Origin: Allobosea sp. UNC402CLCol
Lineage (GTDB): Bacteria; Pseudomonadota; Alphaproteobacteria; Rhizobiales; Beijerinckiaceae
Assembly (NCBI RefSeq): GCF_000745475.1
Contig: NZ_JQJJ01000009.1
Coordinates: 248,001-312,000, forward strand
Length of the DNA: 64,000 nucleotides
Direction of reading: 5' to 3'
The translations under genes were made by a program, and so were the position numbers. Numbering within the stretch: the stretch's first letter is position 1; each line of letters starts with the position of its first letter. The notes under the pieces are model-generated. The model ran no database searches. It saw nothing but the letters and a program-made list of their open reading frames with translations, and was not told the DNA's origin. Positions 33,898-42,327 of this stretch are shown piece by piece.

Positions 33898-36756
33898 ATG
33901 AAGAGCGTGGCTGCCGCTCGCGATTGTCGCCAGGCCCTGCTGCTGTCGACAGCGCTCGTCGCACTGGTCTGCGCCACCGGCCTTCCGGCACGCGCACAAA
34001 TGGTCACGGGCAACAATGATCTGAATCCTAACCTTGGCCCGTCACCGAGCTGGACAATCACTGGCGACCTCGTCGTCGGCCAATCCAGTGTCGGCTCCCT
34101 GAGCATCATGAATGGCGGCGCCGTGACCAATGATTACGGCACCATCGGCGATGGCGCGGGCGGCGACGGCTCGGTGACTGTCTCGGGTGTCGGCAGCAAC
34201 GGCACGGCCTCGACATGGACCAACGCCTTTGATCTCTATGTCGGATATGACGGCGCCGGAACGCTGAGCATCCTGAATGGTGGCATGGTCAGCAGCTCGG
34301 GCGGCTACATCGGTTACAGTTCCGGCAGCCAAGGCACGGTCACGGTTTCGGGCGTCGGCAGCAACGGCACGGCCTCGACATGGACCAATGCCAGCGATCT
34401 TTATGTCGGATACTTCGGTTCCGGAACGTTGAATATTCTGGCTGGCGGCCGGGTTTCAAACGCCGCCGGCAACGTCGGTGGCGGCAGCAGCGCCTTGATT
34501 AGCGGGCTTGGCTCGTCCTGGCAGAACACTGGCCGGCTGGCCGTCGGCCAGTACGGCACAGTAGGTTCGACAGGAACTTTGCGCGCCGAGGGCGGTGCGA
34601 CCATTTCGAGCGCGGACGGCGTCATCGGCAGTGATACACGCGGCGACGCTGTATTGACCGGCGTGGGCACGACCTGGACCACCATCGGACAGTTCACCGT
34701 CGGCAGCTTCGGCCCAGGCACCTTGCGCATCGAAGACGGCGCGAGTGTCATCAGCAATCAGGGCTATATCGGCGCCAACGACACCGGCACGGTCACAGTG
34801 ACAGGCGCGGGGTCGAAATGGGTGATGTCGCCATTCAACCTCACCATCGGCAATTTCGGAGCCGGTTCGCTGACGGTCGAGAACGGCGGGCTGGTTCGCG
34901 CCGAAGGCGGTGTTCTGCTCGGCGTTAACGCGGGAGTCAGCGGGACGCTGCTTGTGCAGGGCTTGGCGAGCAATCGCGGCGTTCTGGAAACCGGCGGCAT
35001 TCGGGGCGGCTCAGGGATCGCGAGCGTCACCTTCGATGGCGGCCTCCTACGCGCGACGCGAAGCAATTCCACCTTCTTCAACAATTTCGACGCCCGCACC
35101 ATCGCCATCGGCGCGAATGGCCTCGTCATCGACACGGATGGCCATGATATCGGCATCTCCCCGACCTTCACCGGCGCGGGCGCGCTGATCAAGGATGGCG
35201 CAGGCAAGCTGGAGCTGACCGGCAACAGCGGCGCGACCTACACCGGCGCCGGCAGCGTCTTGGCGGGCACGCTCGCCGTGAACGGCGTCCTCGGCGGGAC
35301 GATGGAGGTCATCGGCGGCCGCCTGCAGGGCATCGGCACGGTCGGCTCCACGATCAACCAGCCGGGTGGCAGGATCGCGCCGGGCAATTCGATCGGCACG
35401 CTGACGATCAACGGCAATTACGTGGGCAATGGCGGCCGGCTCGAGATCGAAACCGTGCTCGGCGGCGACGCCTCGCCGTCCGACCGCCTCGTCATCACCG
35501 GCAGCACGGCAGGCTCGACCCTCGTCACGGTGCTGAACCAGGGTGGTGCCGGCGCACAGACCATCGAGGGCATCAAGGTCGTCGATGTCGGCGGGGCCTC
35601 GAACGGCGTCTTCACGCTCCAGGGCAACTATGTCTTCCAGGGGCAGCCGGCCGTCGTCGCCGGCGCCTACGCCTACACCCTGCAGAAGAACGGCATCAGC
35701 ACGCCGAACGACGGCGATTGGTATTTGCGCTCCGCCTATATGACGCCACCTCCCACCTCACCGTCGACCGGCCCGACCGTCATCAGCCCGATCTACCAGC
35801 CCGGCGCGCCCGTCTACGAAGCCTATGGCCAGGTTCTGCAGAGCCTGAACGAGCTGCAGACGCTGCGCCAGCGCGTCGGCGAGCGCTTCGACGGCCGGCC
35901 TGACGACACGGCGAATGCGGCAGGCCGCGCGATCTGGGCCCGCATCGATGCAGCCCACAGCCGCGTCACGCCGGGCTTTTCGACCACCGGCACGAGCTAC
36001 ACGATCGATAGCTGGCGCCTGCAGGCCGGCGCCGACGGGCAGGTTTACGCTGGCGATGCCGGCACGCTCGTCGGAGGCGCGACGCTGCATCATGGCGAAG
36101 CGCTGGCCGATATCTCGTCGGTCTTCGGGCGCGGCAAGATCAAGGCCTCCGGCACCGGGTTCGGCGGGGCGCTGACCTGGTACGGCGCGTCAGGCTTCTA
36201 TGCCGATGCGCAGACCAAGCTGAACTGGTTCGATAGCGACCTGTCCTCCACGACGGCCGGGCGTCAGCTCGCCAAGGGCAAGGGCGGCTTCGGCTATGCG
36301 CTGGGGCTGGAAATTGGGCAGCGCATCGCGCTGTCAGGTGCCTGGTCGCTGACGCCACAGGCGCAACTGACTTACTCACATGTCGATGCGGACAGCTTCG
36401 TCGATCCGTTCGGCGCCCGCGTCGCGCTCGGCGACGGCGACAGCCTGCGCGGGCGGCTCGGCATCTCCGCGGATTACCGGCAGAGCTGGCGCGACAGCGC
36501 TGGGCGGCAGGTCAATGCCTCGCTCTACGGCATCGCCAACCTGCATTACGAATTCCTCGACGGGACGACGGTAACGGTCGCCGGCACGCCGTTGACCAGC
36601 CGGGGGCAGCGGCTCTGGGGAGGGCTTGGCCTCGGCGCCAAATACGAAACGGGCCGCTATGCGCTCTATGGCGAGGTCGAGGCCCAGACCAGCCTGGCCC
36701 ATTTCGCCGACAGCCACAGCATCACCGGGCGGGCCGGCCTGCGCGTCAGTTGGTAG
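33898..36756 (+). CDS. Autotransporter (type Va) outer-membrane protein
   Basis: A surface protein of about 952 residues. It has an extended signal peptide (QALLLSTALVALVCATGLPA, ending ARAQ), a passenger (about 35-640) predicted as a right-handed beta helix made of repeated blocks of the type DLYVGYxGxGTLxILNGGxV followed by TVTVSGVGSNGTASTW, a linker rich in Pro/Thr/Ser, and a C-terminal barrel (about 680-952) ending in RVSW with the terminal aromatic residue needed for BAM recognition. Adhesion or biofilm is likely but inferred. An alternative TTG at 33883 has GGGGG seven bases upstream and adds five residues. The gene is isolated. Confidence 0.92.
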   Translation: MKSVAAARDCRQALLLSTALVALVCATGLPARAQMVTGNNDLNPNLGPSPSWTITGDLVVGQSSVGSLSIMNGGAVTNDYGTIGDGAGGDGSVTVSGVGSNGTASTWTNAFDLYVGYDGAGTLSILNGGMVSSSGGYIGYSSGSQGTVTVSGVGSNGTASTWTNASDLYVGYFGSGTLNILAGGRVSNAAGNVGGGSSALISGLGSSWQNTGRLAVGQYGTVGSTGTLRAEGGATISSADGVIGSDTRGDAVLTGVGTTWTTIGQFTVGSFGPGTLRIEDGASVISNQGYIGANDTGTVTVTGAGSKWVMSPFNLTIGNFGAGSLTVENGGLVRAEGGVLLGVNAGVSGTLLVQGLASNRGVLETGGIRGGSGIASVTFDGGLLRATRSNSTFFNNFDARTIAIGANGLVIDTDGHDIGISPTFTGAGALIKDGAGKLELTGNSGATYTGAGSVLAGTLAVNGVLGGTMEVIGGRLQGIGTVGSTINQPGGRIAPGNSIGTLTINGNYVGNGGRLEIETVLGGDASPSDRLVITGSTAGSTLVTVLNQGGAGAQTIEGIKVVDVGGASNGVFTLQGNYVFQGQPAVVAGAYAYTLQKNGISTPNDGDWYLRSAYMTPPPTSPSTGPTVISPIYQPGAPVYEAYGQVLQSLNELQTLRQRVGERFDGRPDDTANAAGRAIWARIDAAHSRVTPGFSTTGTSYTIDSWRLQAGADGQVYAGDAGTLVGGATLHHGEALADISSVFGRGKIKASGTGFGGALTWYGASGFYADAQTKLNWFDSDLSSTTAGRQLAKGKGGFGYALGLEIGQRIALSGAWSLTPQAQLTYSHVDADSFVDPFGARVALGDGDSLRGRLGISADYRQSWRDSAGRQVNASLYGIANLHYEFLDGTTVTVAGTPLTSRGQRLWGGLGLGAKYETGRYALYGEVEAQTSLAHFADSHSITGRAGLRVSW
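34186..34396 (+). repeat. 165-bp offset direct repeat in the autotransporter passenger
   Basis: The string GTCGGCAGCAACGGCACGGC recurs at 34189 and 34354, continuing with a near-identical CTCGACATGGACCAA in both. The 165-bp spacing equals 55 codons, so the repeat preserves the reading frame and corresponds to one passenger repeat unit; more diverged copies follow. Confidence 0.8.
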
Positions 36757-36924
36757 GAAATCCATCAATGTCCCGTTCGGCCCAAAGTGGCCGTTCGAGA
36801 CCGAGAACGTTCACAGGTCGCGAGGTGTCGAGAACGGAGGTTCGCAAGCCCTGGGGCGGACCCGCGTCTCCGTGGCCGTCCTTTATGCGACGAAGCCGAA
36901 GCCAACATTCCGCCTTCGCGATGA

Positions 36925-37818
36925 TCACTGTTTGGCTGCGACGGCGTCGAAAGCGTCGCGGGCGCTCTGCACGACATTGAGAAACGCCTTGATGATCCGG
37001 CTGGATTCACGCTGTTTCAGCACGACCACATGCGCGTAAGTATAGACTTCGGCACCTTCGATCCGGATCAGTTTGAGGTTCTCGTCCGGCACGAATTCGG
37101 CTTCGGAAACATAGCTGATGCCGAGGCCATGGATCACCGCCTCGCGAATGGCTTCGCGGCTGCCGATCTCCATCATCAAGCGCGGCTTCGTGCCGGTTCT
37201 TGAAAGCGCGTCCTCGAAGGCGCGTCGCGTTGTCGAACCCTGTTCGCGCACGATCATCGGCTCTCCCTCCAGCTCCGTCAGCCGGATGGTGTCGCGTTCG
37301 GCGAAGCGATGGTCGCGGCGCACGAACACGGCGACGGGGTGACGCCTGTAGGGCATGGTCAGAAGGCGGTCGTCTTCGTCGATATAGGCGAGGACGGCGA
37401 CGTCGCATCGGTAACTGGCGAGATCGTCGAGGACCTCGGCGGAGTTCCCCAGCTTCACGGCGAGCTCGATCTCCGGGTAGGCCTGGTTGAAGGCGGCCAG
37501 CATCTCCGTGACGTGGAACGGCCCGACGGCGCTGATCGACAGGCGCCCGGTCCGCAGCTCGCGCGTTTCCGTCAGGAAGGCGAGCACCTCGGCTTCCTCG
37601 GCGAAAAGCCGGGTGGTGATGGCCAGAAGCTGCCGGCCGGTATCGCTGAGCTCGCGCCGCCGGCCGCGCTTGACGAAGAGCTCGACGCCGAACTCCTCCT
37701 CCAGCGCACCGACCTGCGCCGTCAGGGTCGGCTGGCTGATATGGAAGGCGTCGGCGGCGGCGTTGAAGCCGCCCGAGCCTGCCACGAGATGGAATGATCT
37801 GAGCTGAGTGTAACGCAT
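36925..37818 (-). CDS. LysR-family regulator next to the phosphonate cluster
   Basis: A 297-residue LysR protein: N-terminal helix-turn-helix LRSFHLVAGSGGFNAAADAF and SQPTLTAQVGALEEEFGVEL, then the effector domain from about residue 90 (GRLSISAVGPFHVTEMLAAF). It is divergent from the iron alcohol dehydrogenase that heads the phn cluster, with 108 bp between them. LysR proteins of this kind control phosphonate genes (PhnR type), which is the likely role here. The 168 bp on its 3' side, up to the autotransporter stop, show no gene. Confidence 0.88.
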   Translation of the reverse strand: MRYTQLRSFHLVAGSGGFNAAADAFHISQPTLTAQVGALEEEFGVELFVKRGRRRELSDTGRQLLAITTRLFAEEAEVLAFLTETRELRTGRLSISAVGPFHVTEMLAAFNQAYPEIELAVKLGNSAEVLDDLASYRCDVAVLAYIDEDDRLLTMPYRRHPVAVFVRRDHRFAERDTIRLTELEGEPMIVREQGSTTRRAFEDALSRTGTKPRLMMEIGSREAIREAVIHGLGISYVSEAEFVPDENLKLIRIEGAEVYTYAHVVVLKQRESSRIIKAFLNVVQSARDAFDAVAAKQ

Positions 37819-37820
37819 AG

Positions 37821-37862
37821 CAAAAATCTATCTAATCTGATCAAAAAATCAATTTGTCATAA
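37821..37862. promoter_or_regulatory. AT-rich divergent promoter/operator region of the phn cluster
   Basis: A markedly AT-rich stretch (for example AAAAATCTATCTAATC and TGATCAAAAAATCA, the latter with TGAT/ATCA dyad ends) immediately before the LysR start and about 65 bp before the dehydrogenase start. It is the natural place for LysR binding and the two promoters. Exact boxes are not resolvable. Confidence 0.4.
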
Positions 37863-37926
37863 GGTCTGGCTTCGGAGAGCATCCTCGCAACAAAGCCGGC
37901 AAGGCGCATCGCGAGGATGGAAACGC

Positions 37927-39015
37927 ATGACCTGGGCGTATTGGAACCCCGTGAAGATCCGGTCCGGCAACGGCCTGCTCGATGAGGTCGCAAGCCTGAT
38001 CGGTAACCGGCGCTGGGCCCTCGTCACCTATGATCAGCCCATCTTCCGCGAACTCTCCGCCCGCCTGACGGCGGTCGCCGGCGCACCTGTCGTGTCGATC
38101 ACCAATATCGAGACCAACCCGGACTGCGCCGACCTCGCGCTGTCTTGCCAGCAGTTCGGCGCGGCCGAGCCGGCCGAGGTGATCGTTGCTCTCGGCGGCG
38201 GCTCGATGATCGACGCCGCGAAAGTGCTGGCGGCCAGCGGCGGCGATTTCGGGACGGTGCGCCGCCATCTCGTCGAGAAGAAGCCGCTCGACGAGAGCGC
38301 GATCCTTCCGATCATCGCCGTGCCGACGACGGCGGGCACCGGCAGCGAGGTCACGTCCTGGGCGACGGTCTGGGACGCCGCCAATGGCAGCAAGTACTCG
38401 CTCGCCCATCCCCGGCTTTATCCGGAGACGGCGGTTCTCGACCCCACCCTGACGGTCGGCGCGCCGCGCGGCCTCACGCTCGCGACCGGGCTCGATGCGC
38501 TCTCGCATGCTTTGGAAAGCATCTGGAACGTCAATGGCAATCCGGTCTCCGCCAATTATGCGGTCGAGGCTGCCAGAGAGATCATCGACACCTTGCCGCG
38601 CCTGCTGGAGCGCCTCGACGATGTCGAGCTCCGGACGCGGCAGATGCGGGCGAGCCTGCTGGCGGGGCTGGCCTTCTCGAACACCAAGACCGCGCTCGCT
38701 CACAATATCTCCTACGACATCACGCTGAAGAGCGGCACGATCCATGGCATCGCCTGCTCCTTCTCGCTGCCGATCGTGATGCGCTGGGCGATGGGCGCTG
38801 AGCCGCAATGCGACGCCGCGCTGCGCCGCGTCTTCGGCCCGGACCTCGAAGCGGGCGCCGAGCGGCTCGGCGCCTTCCTGCGCAATCTCGGCGTCTCGAC
38901 CGACCCTACCGCCTACGGCGTCTCGCCGCCCGAGTGGAACCGCCTCGTCGGCAAGGCGCTCGAAGGCGAGCGTGGTCGCAACTTCATCGGAAGGCAGGCG
39001 GCCATGGCCGCCTGA
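37927..39015 (+). CDS. Iron-containing alcohol dehydrogenase, phosphonoacetaldehyde reductase-like
   Basis: A 362-residue group III alcohol dehydrogenase. NAD(P) binding is shown by ALGGGSMIDAAKVLA and PTTAGTGSEVTSWATV; the metal ligands are Asp and His in GLDALSHALES and the two His in AHNISYDITLKSGTIHG. It resembles PhpC-type phosphonoacetaldehyde reductases, which interconvert phosphonoacetaldehyde and 2-hydroxyethylphosphonate, and it is the first gene before phnDCE. That substrate is inferred from similarity and context. It may now be the only phosphonoacetaldehyde-handling enzyme left, since phnY is destroyed downstream. Confidence 0.82.
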   Translation: MTWAYWNPVKIRSGNGLLDEVASLIGNRRWALVTYDQPIFRELSARLTAVAGAPVVSITNIETNPDCADLALSCQQFGAAEPAEVIVALGGGSMIDAAKVLAASGGDFGTVRRHLVEKKPLDESAILPIIAVPTTAGTGSEVTSWATVWDAANGSKYSLAHPRLYPETAVLDPTLTVGAPRGLTLATGLDALSHALESIWNVNGNPVSANYAVEAAREIIDTLPRLLERLDDVELRTRQMRASLLAGLAFSNTKTALAHNISYDITLKSGTIHGIACSFSLPIVMRWAMGAEPQCDAALRRVFGPDLEAGAERLGAFLRNLGVSTDPTAYGVSPPEWNRLVGKALEGERGRNFIGRQAAMAA

Positions 39016-39093
39016 GATCAAGCAAGGGGCAACGGCGCCCGCAACGGTTCACCGGCAGATCAAAAGATCGCCGGATCATCTTGGGAGGATGAC

Positions 39094-39969
39094 ATGACCA
39101 TCACGCGTCGGACGATTTTGAAGAGCTCGCTGGCCGGGGGCACGCTGCTGGCGATGCCGGCTCTGGTTCGAGCAGAGACGAAACAGGTCCGCGTCGGGCT
39201 GATACCGTCCGAGGATTCGCGGGCGATGCTGGAATCCAGCCAGCAGCTCCTTGACGCCCTCCAGAAGAACCTCGGCATCCCCGTCCAGGGCTTCGTCGCC
39301 TCGGACTATAACGGCGTGATCGAAGCGATGCGCTCGAACCATGTCGACGTCGCCTATCTCGGCCCGTTCTCCTATGTGCTCGGCACCACGGTCGCCGCGA
39401 TCGAGGCCTTCGCGACCGCCGAGACGGCCAAATCCAGCCGCAGCTACTATCGCAGCCTGATCATCACGCGGAAGGATAGCGGCATCAAGGAGGTCAAGGA
39501 CCTCAAGGGCCGCACCTTCGCCTTCGTCGATCCCTCCTCGACCTCGGGGCATCTCTTCCCGAAGGCCGGATTGATGAAGCTCGGCTTCGATCCCGAGAAG
39601 GATTTCGGCCGTGTCCTCTTCACCGGTTCGCACGACGCCAACGCGCTCGCCGTCGCCAACAAGCGCGTGGATGCGGCGACGATCGCCGACCGCATCTTCG
39701 ATACGGCCGTGCAGAAGAAGCTGGTCGATCCGGCCGACATCCAGGTCGTCTGGCAGTCCGACCCGATCCCGGAATCGCCGACCTGCTGGCGCAAGAACCT
39801 GCCCGAGGATCTGAAGGCGCAGATCAAATCCGCCTTCCTGAACATCCGAGACATCACCTGGGCCGACCAGGGCAAGCTCAACCGCTTCGTCGAGACCAAC
39901 GATCAGGCCTACGACATCATTCGCGAGACGGCGAAGGTGCTGAAGCTCGATCTCACCAAGATGAAGTAG
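39094..39969 (+). CDS. phnD: Phosphonate ABC transporter substrate-binding protein
   Basis: Periplasmic receptor for phosphonates. The 291-residue protein begins with a twin-arginine-like signal (TRRTILKSSLAGGTLLAMPA, ending VRA), then VRVGLIPSEDSRAMLESSQQ and the PhnD signatures RSNHVDVAYLGPFSYVL, RSYYRSLIITRKDSGI and FAFVDPSSTSGHLFPKAGL, whose Ser-Thr-Ser cradle binds the phosphonate oxygens in family members. GGGAGGATGAC precedes the ATG. It is second in the cluster, 78 bp after the dehydrogenase. Confidence 0.94.
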   Translation: MTITRRTILKSSLAGGTLLAMPALVRAETKQVRVGLIPSEDSRAMLESSQQLLDALQKNLGIPVQGFVASDYNGVIEAMRSNHVDVAYLGPFSYVLGTTVAAIEAFATAETAKSSRSYYRSLIITRKDSGIKEVKDLKGRTFAFVDPSSTSGHLFPKAGLMKLGFDPEKDFGRVLFTGSHDANALAVANKRVDAATIADRIFDTAVQKKLVDPADIQVVWQSDPIPESPTCWRKNLPEDLKAQIKSAFLNIRDITWADQGKLNRFVETNDQAYDIIRETAKVLKLDLTKMK

Positions 39970-39998
39970 TCGCGGACGCGACCGGCGGAGAACGCGAC

Positions 39999-40808
39999 AT
40001 GATCAAGATCGAAGGCCTGAAGAAGTCCTATGCCGGCCGCCCGGTCCTGCAGGGCATCGACCTCAGCGTCAAAGCCGGCGAGTTCCTCGTCGTGCTCGGC
40101 CCCAGCGGTGCCGGCAAGTCGACCCTGCTGCGCTGCATCAACGGGCTGGCGCAGCCCGATGCCGGGCGGACCGTCATCGACGGCAAGGTGCTCGACCTGA
40201 AGCGCGGAGCAGCCGGCAAGCGCCGGGTGGCGATGATCTTCCAGCACCATAATCTGGTGAAGCGCCTGTCGGTGCTGAAGAACGTGCTGGTCGGCCGCAT
40301 GGCCGGCCTGTCCTCCTTCCTGAGCATGCTGCAGCTCTTCCCACGGCAGGACGTCGCGATCGCGATGGAGTGCCTGGCGCGGGTCGAGCTCGCCCACAAG
40401 GCGAATGCGCGCGGCGACCAGCTCTCCGGCGGCGAGCAGCAGCGCGTCGGCATCGCCCGCGCGCTGGCGCAGCAGCCGGCGGTGATCCTCTGCGACGAAC
40501 CGGTGGCGAGCCTCGATCCCAAGACCTCGCGCATCGTGCTCGGCTACCTCAAGGCGATCTGCAAGGCAGAGGGGATCGCCGTGATCTGCAACCTCCACCA
40601 GGTCGATTACGCCGTCGAGTTCGGCGAGCGCATCGTCGGCTTGAGTGGAGGTCGGGTGATCTTCGACGATACGCCCGACCACCTCACCTCCGAGATCGTC
40701 CACCAGATCTATCCCGGCCTCGAAGATCCCGGCATCAGCCGCGTGCTCAAGCCGCGTCCGGTGAGCCAGCCCGTGCTGGCGCCGATCATCGCCCCTGCTA
40801 TCGCCTGA
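39999..40808 (+). CDS. phnC: Phosphonate ABC transporter ATP-binding protein
   Basis: A 269-residue ATPase that powers phosphonate uptake. Walker A is [16 protein letters not shown], the Q-loop is in [18 protein letters not shown], the signature is [15 protein letters not shown], Walker B is [13 protein letters not shown], and the switch His is in CNLHQVDYA. These strings are typical of PhnC. It starts 29 bp after phnD and ends 15 bp before phnE. Confidence 0.95.
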   Translation: MIKIEGLKKSYAGRPVLQGIDLSVKAGEFLVVLGPSGAGKSTLLRCINGLAQPDAGRTVIDGKVLDLKRGAAGKRRVAMIFQHHNLVKRLSVLKNVLVGRMAGLSSFLSMLQLFPRQDVAIAMECLARVELAHKANARGDQLSGGEQQRVGIARALAQQPAVILCDEPVASLDPKTSRIVLGYLKAICKAEGIAVICNLHQVDYAVEFGERIVGLSGGRVIFDDTPDHLTSEIVHQIYPGLEDPGISRVLKPRPVSQPVLAPIIAPAIA

Positions 40809-40823
40809 CGGGAGGCTAGACCC

Positions 40824-41627
40824 ATGTCCTTCGGAACGCTGCAACTCGTCATCCGCCCGCCGCAGGGTCGCTTCGGCTGGTGGGGCGTCGGCGCGATCGC
40901 GCTCGCCATCCTCGTCTTCCTGTGGTGGGCGGCGGTCGGCTCCCAGATCAACGCCAGCAACCTCTGGAACGGCATCCCCTATATGTGGGATTTCCTCGTC
41001 CGGATGGTGCCGCCCAACCCGGAATTCCTCGAACGCTTGTGGAAACCGGCGCTGGAGAGCCTGCAGGTCGCGGTCTGGGGCACGCTGCTCGGCGTGGTCA
41101 TCTCCCTGCCGATCTGCTTCTTCGCCGCGCGAAACCTGAGCCCGAGCCCGGCGATCTTCCACGCGACGCGGCAACTGCTGAATTGCCTGCGTGGCATCAA
41201 CGAGATCATCCTGGCGCTGATCTTCGTCGCCGCCATCGGTCTCGGCCCCTTCGCCGGCGTCCTGGCGCTCGCCATCCACGGCGCCGGCATGCTCGGCAAG
41301 TTCTTCGCCGAGGCGATGGAGGATATCGACGAGGGGCCGCTGGAGGCCTTCCGTTCGGCCGGCGTCGGCCCGTTCAAGACCTTCTTCTTCGGCGTGCTGC
41401 CGCAGGTCATGCCGACCTGGCTCGGGACGATCTTCTACCGGCTGGAGACCAATGTCCGGCAGTCGACGGTGCTCGGCATGGTCGGCGCGGGCGGCATCGG
41501 CTTCGAGCTCGTCTCCTCGATGAAGCTGTTCAAGTACCAGGACACCGCGACCTGCATCCTTGTCATCCTGGCGATGGTGCTGGTGGCGGACCTTGTTTCG
41601 TCCCGCGTCAGGGCGCTGATCCGCTGA
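40824..41627 (+). CDS. phnE: Phosphonate ABC transporter permease
   Basis: A 267-residue inner-membrane permease with about six hydrophobic segments. The cytoplasmic coupling loop reads EAMEDIDEGPLEAFRSAGVG, followed by VLPQVMPTWLGTIFYRLETN and RQSTVLGMVGAGGIGFEL, all characteristic of PhnE. CLRGINEIILALIFVAAIGL is the conserved central helix. With PhnD and PhnC it forms a complete importer. The next reading frame, 25 bp on, is the broken phnA. Confidence 0.95.
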   Translation: MSFGTLQLVIRPPQGRFGWWGVGAIALAILVFLWWAAVGSQINASNLWNGIPYMWDFLVRMVPPNPEFLERLWKPALESLQVAVWGTLLGVVISLPICFFAARNLSPSPAIFHATRQLLNCLRGINEIILALIFVAAIGLGPFAGVLALAIHGAGMLGKFFAEAMEDIDEGPLEAFRSAGVGPFKTFFFGVLPQVMPTWLGTIFYRLETNVRQSTVLGMVGAGGIGFELVSSMKLFKYQDTATCILVILAMVLVADLVSSRVRALIR

Positions 41628-41652
41628 TCGGCGCCCGCACGAGGAAAGCATC

Positions 41653-41820
41653 ATGACGCTTCACACGAAGATTGGTTCTGGCGTCATTGCGAACGGTCGC
41701 AATTATGCGCGCCCGCAGCGTCCGACGGTGGTGATCTGCATGGACGGTGCAGAACCGGCCCATATCGAGGCTGCCAGCGCCAAGGGCCTGATGCCGAACC
41801 TCGACCGGATCATGAAGATG
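41653..41820 (+). pseudogene. phnA: phnA remnant: N-terminal 56 codons of phosphonoacetate hydrolase
   Basis: Phosphonoacetate hydrolase splits phosphonoacetate to acetate and phosphate. Only its start survives: [20 protein letters not shown], then [27 protein letters not shown], which fit the family N-terminus including the first metal-ligand Asp (CMDG). The reading then switches to the end of an aldehyde dehydrogenase in a different frame, so an in-frame read yields 20 nonsense residues and stops at 41883. The nucleophile Thr and most metal ligands are absent. An ATG and GAGGAAAGC ribosome site are intact, so a useless peptide may be made. Confidence 0.82.
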
Positions 41821-41930
41821 TCCCCTTCGGCGGCATCAAGGATTCCGGCCTCGGCTACAAGGAGGGCGTCGTCGAGGCCATGAAGTCCCTCACCAACGTC
41901 AAGACATGGTCCATGCCCTGGTTCGCGTGA
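41821..41930 (+). pseudogene. phnY: phnY remnant: last ~35 codons of phosphonoacetaldehyde dehydrogenase
   Basis: Read in the frame beginning at 41823, the sequence gives [20 protein letters not shown] followed by [15 protein letters not shown] and a TGA at 41928. This is the C-terminus of PhnY-type aldehyde dehydrogenases, beginning at the conserved PFGG. The frame is +2 relative to the phnA remnant, so the junction is not a functional fusion. Everything upstream of PFGG, including the catalytic Cys and Glu, is missing. The most economical cause is one deletion running from within phnA to within phnY. Confidence 0.85.
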
Positions 41931-41944
41931 CCTAAGCAGAACGG

Positions 41945-41990
41945 CGCTGAAACGCCCGGAGCCCTCATGAGGACTCCGGGCGTTTCAGCG
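41945..41990 (+). terminator. Strong hairpin at the end of the phn cluster
   Basis: Perfect 17-bp stem CGCTGAAACGCCCGGAG / CTCCGGGCGTTTCAGCG with a 12-base loop, 15 bp after the phnY remnant stop. TGAGGATTTT follows, giving only a short T run. It marks the original operon end. Confidence 0.7.
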
Positions 41991-42327
41991 TGAGGATTTT
42001 GCGACGGGCTGGACCTCGTTCAATCGGTCGAGGTCGAGTGCCAATCGGCGAGCCAAGCCGCCGACTCCGGATGTGATCTCCCACAAGAATGAGGGAGCCA
42101 TTCACCGGAAATCCAAAGCCATTCAGGACGGCGGCCGGCAGGACCATTGATCCACCGAGCCCGCCAATAGTCGAAGCGGGGCCAGCAAGGCGCACGCTCG
42201 CAATACGTCGTCCATATGAATGAAGCGGCACCGGGCTGCGTCGGCCATTCTTGCCTGCGCGGCGCGGGGCGCCGGAATGACGCCGTTCCGTAAAATGGCT
42301 GCAACATTCTGAACGAAGGAGCTGCAT
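41991..42327. other. Intergenic space between phn terminator and metallopeptidase gene
   Basis: I see no credible gene here on either strand: reading frames across it are short, full of Arg/Pro/Ser, and resemble no family. It includes a small dyad CGGAA-N8-TTCCG near 42272-42289 and ends with AAGGAG, a strong ribosome site six bases before the ATG at 42328. It presumably holds the promoter of the next gene. Confidence 0.6.

Noticed and set aside
41653..41883. A genuine 76-residue protein starting at the phnA ATG
   Set aside because: The last 20 residues are an out-of-frame translation of the phnY end; the whole is best explained as a deletion scar.
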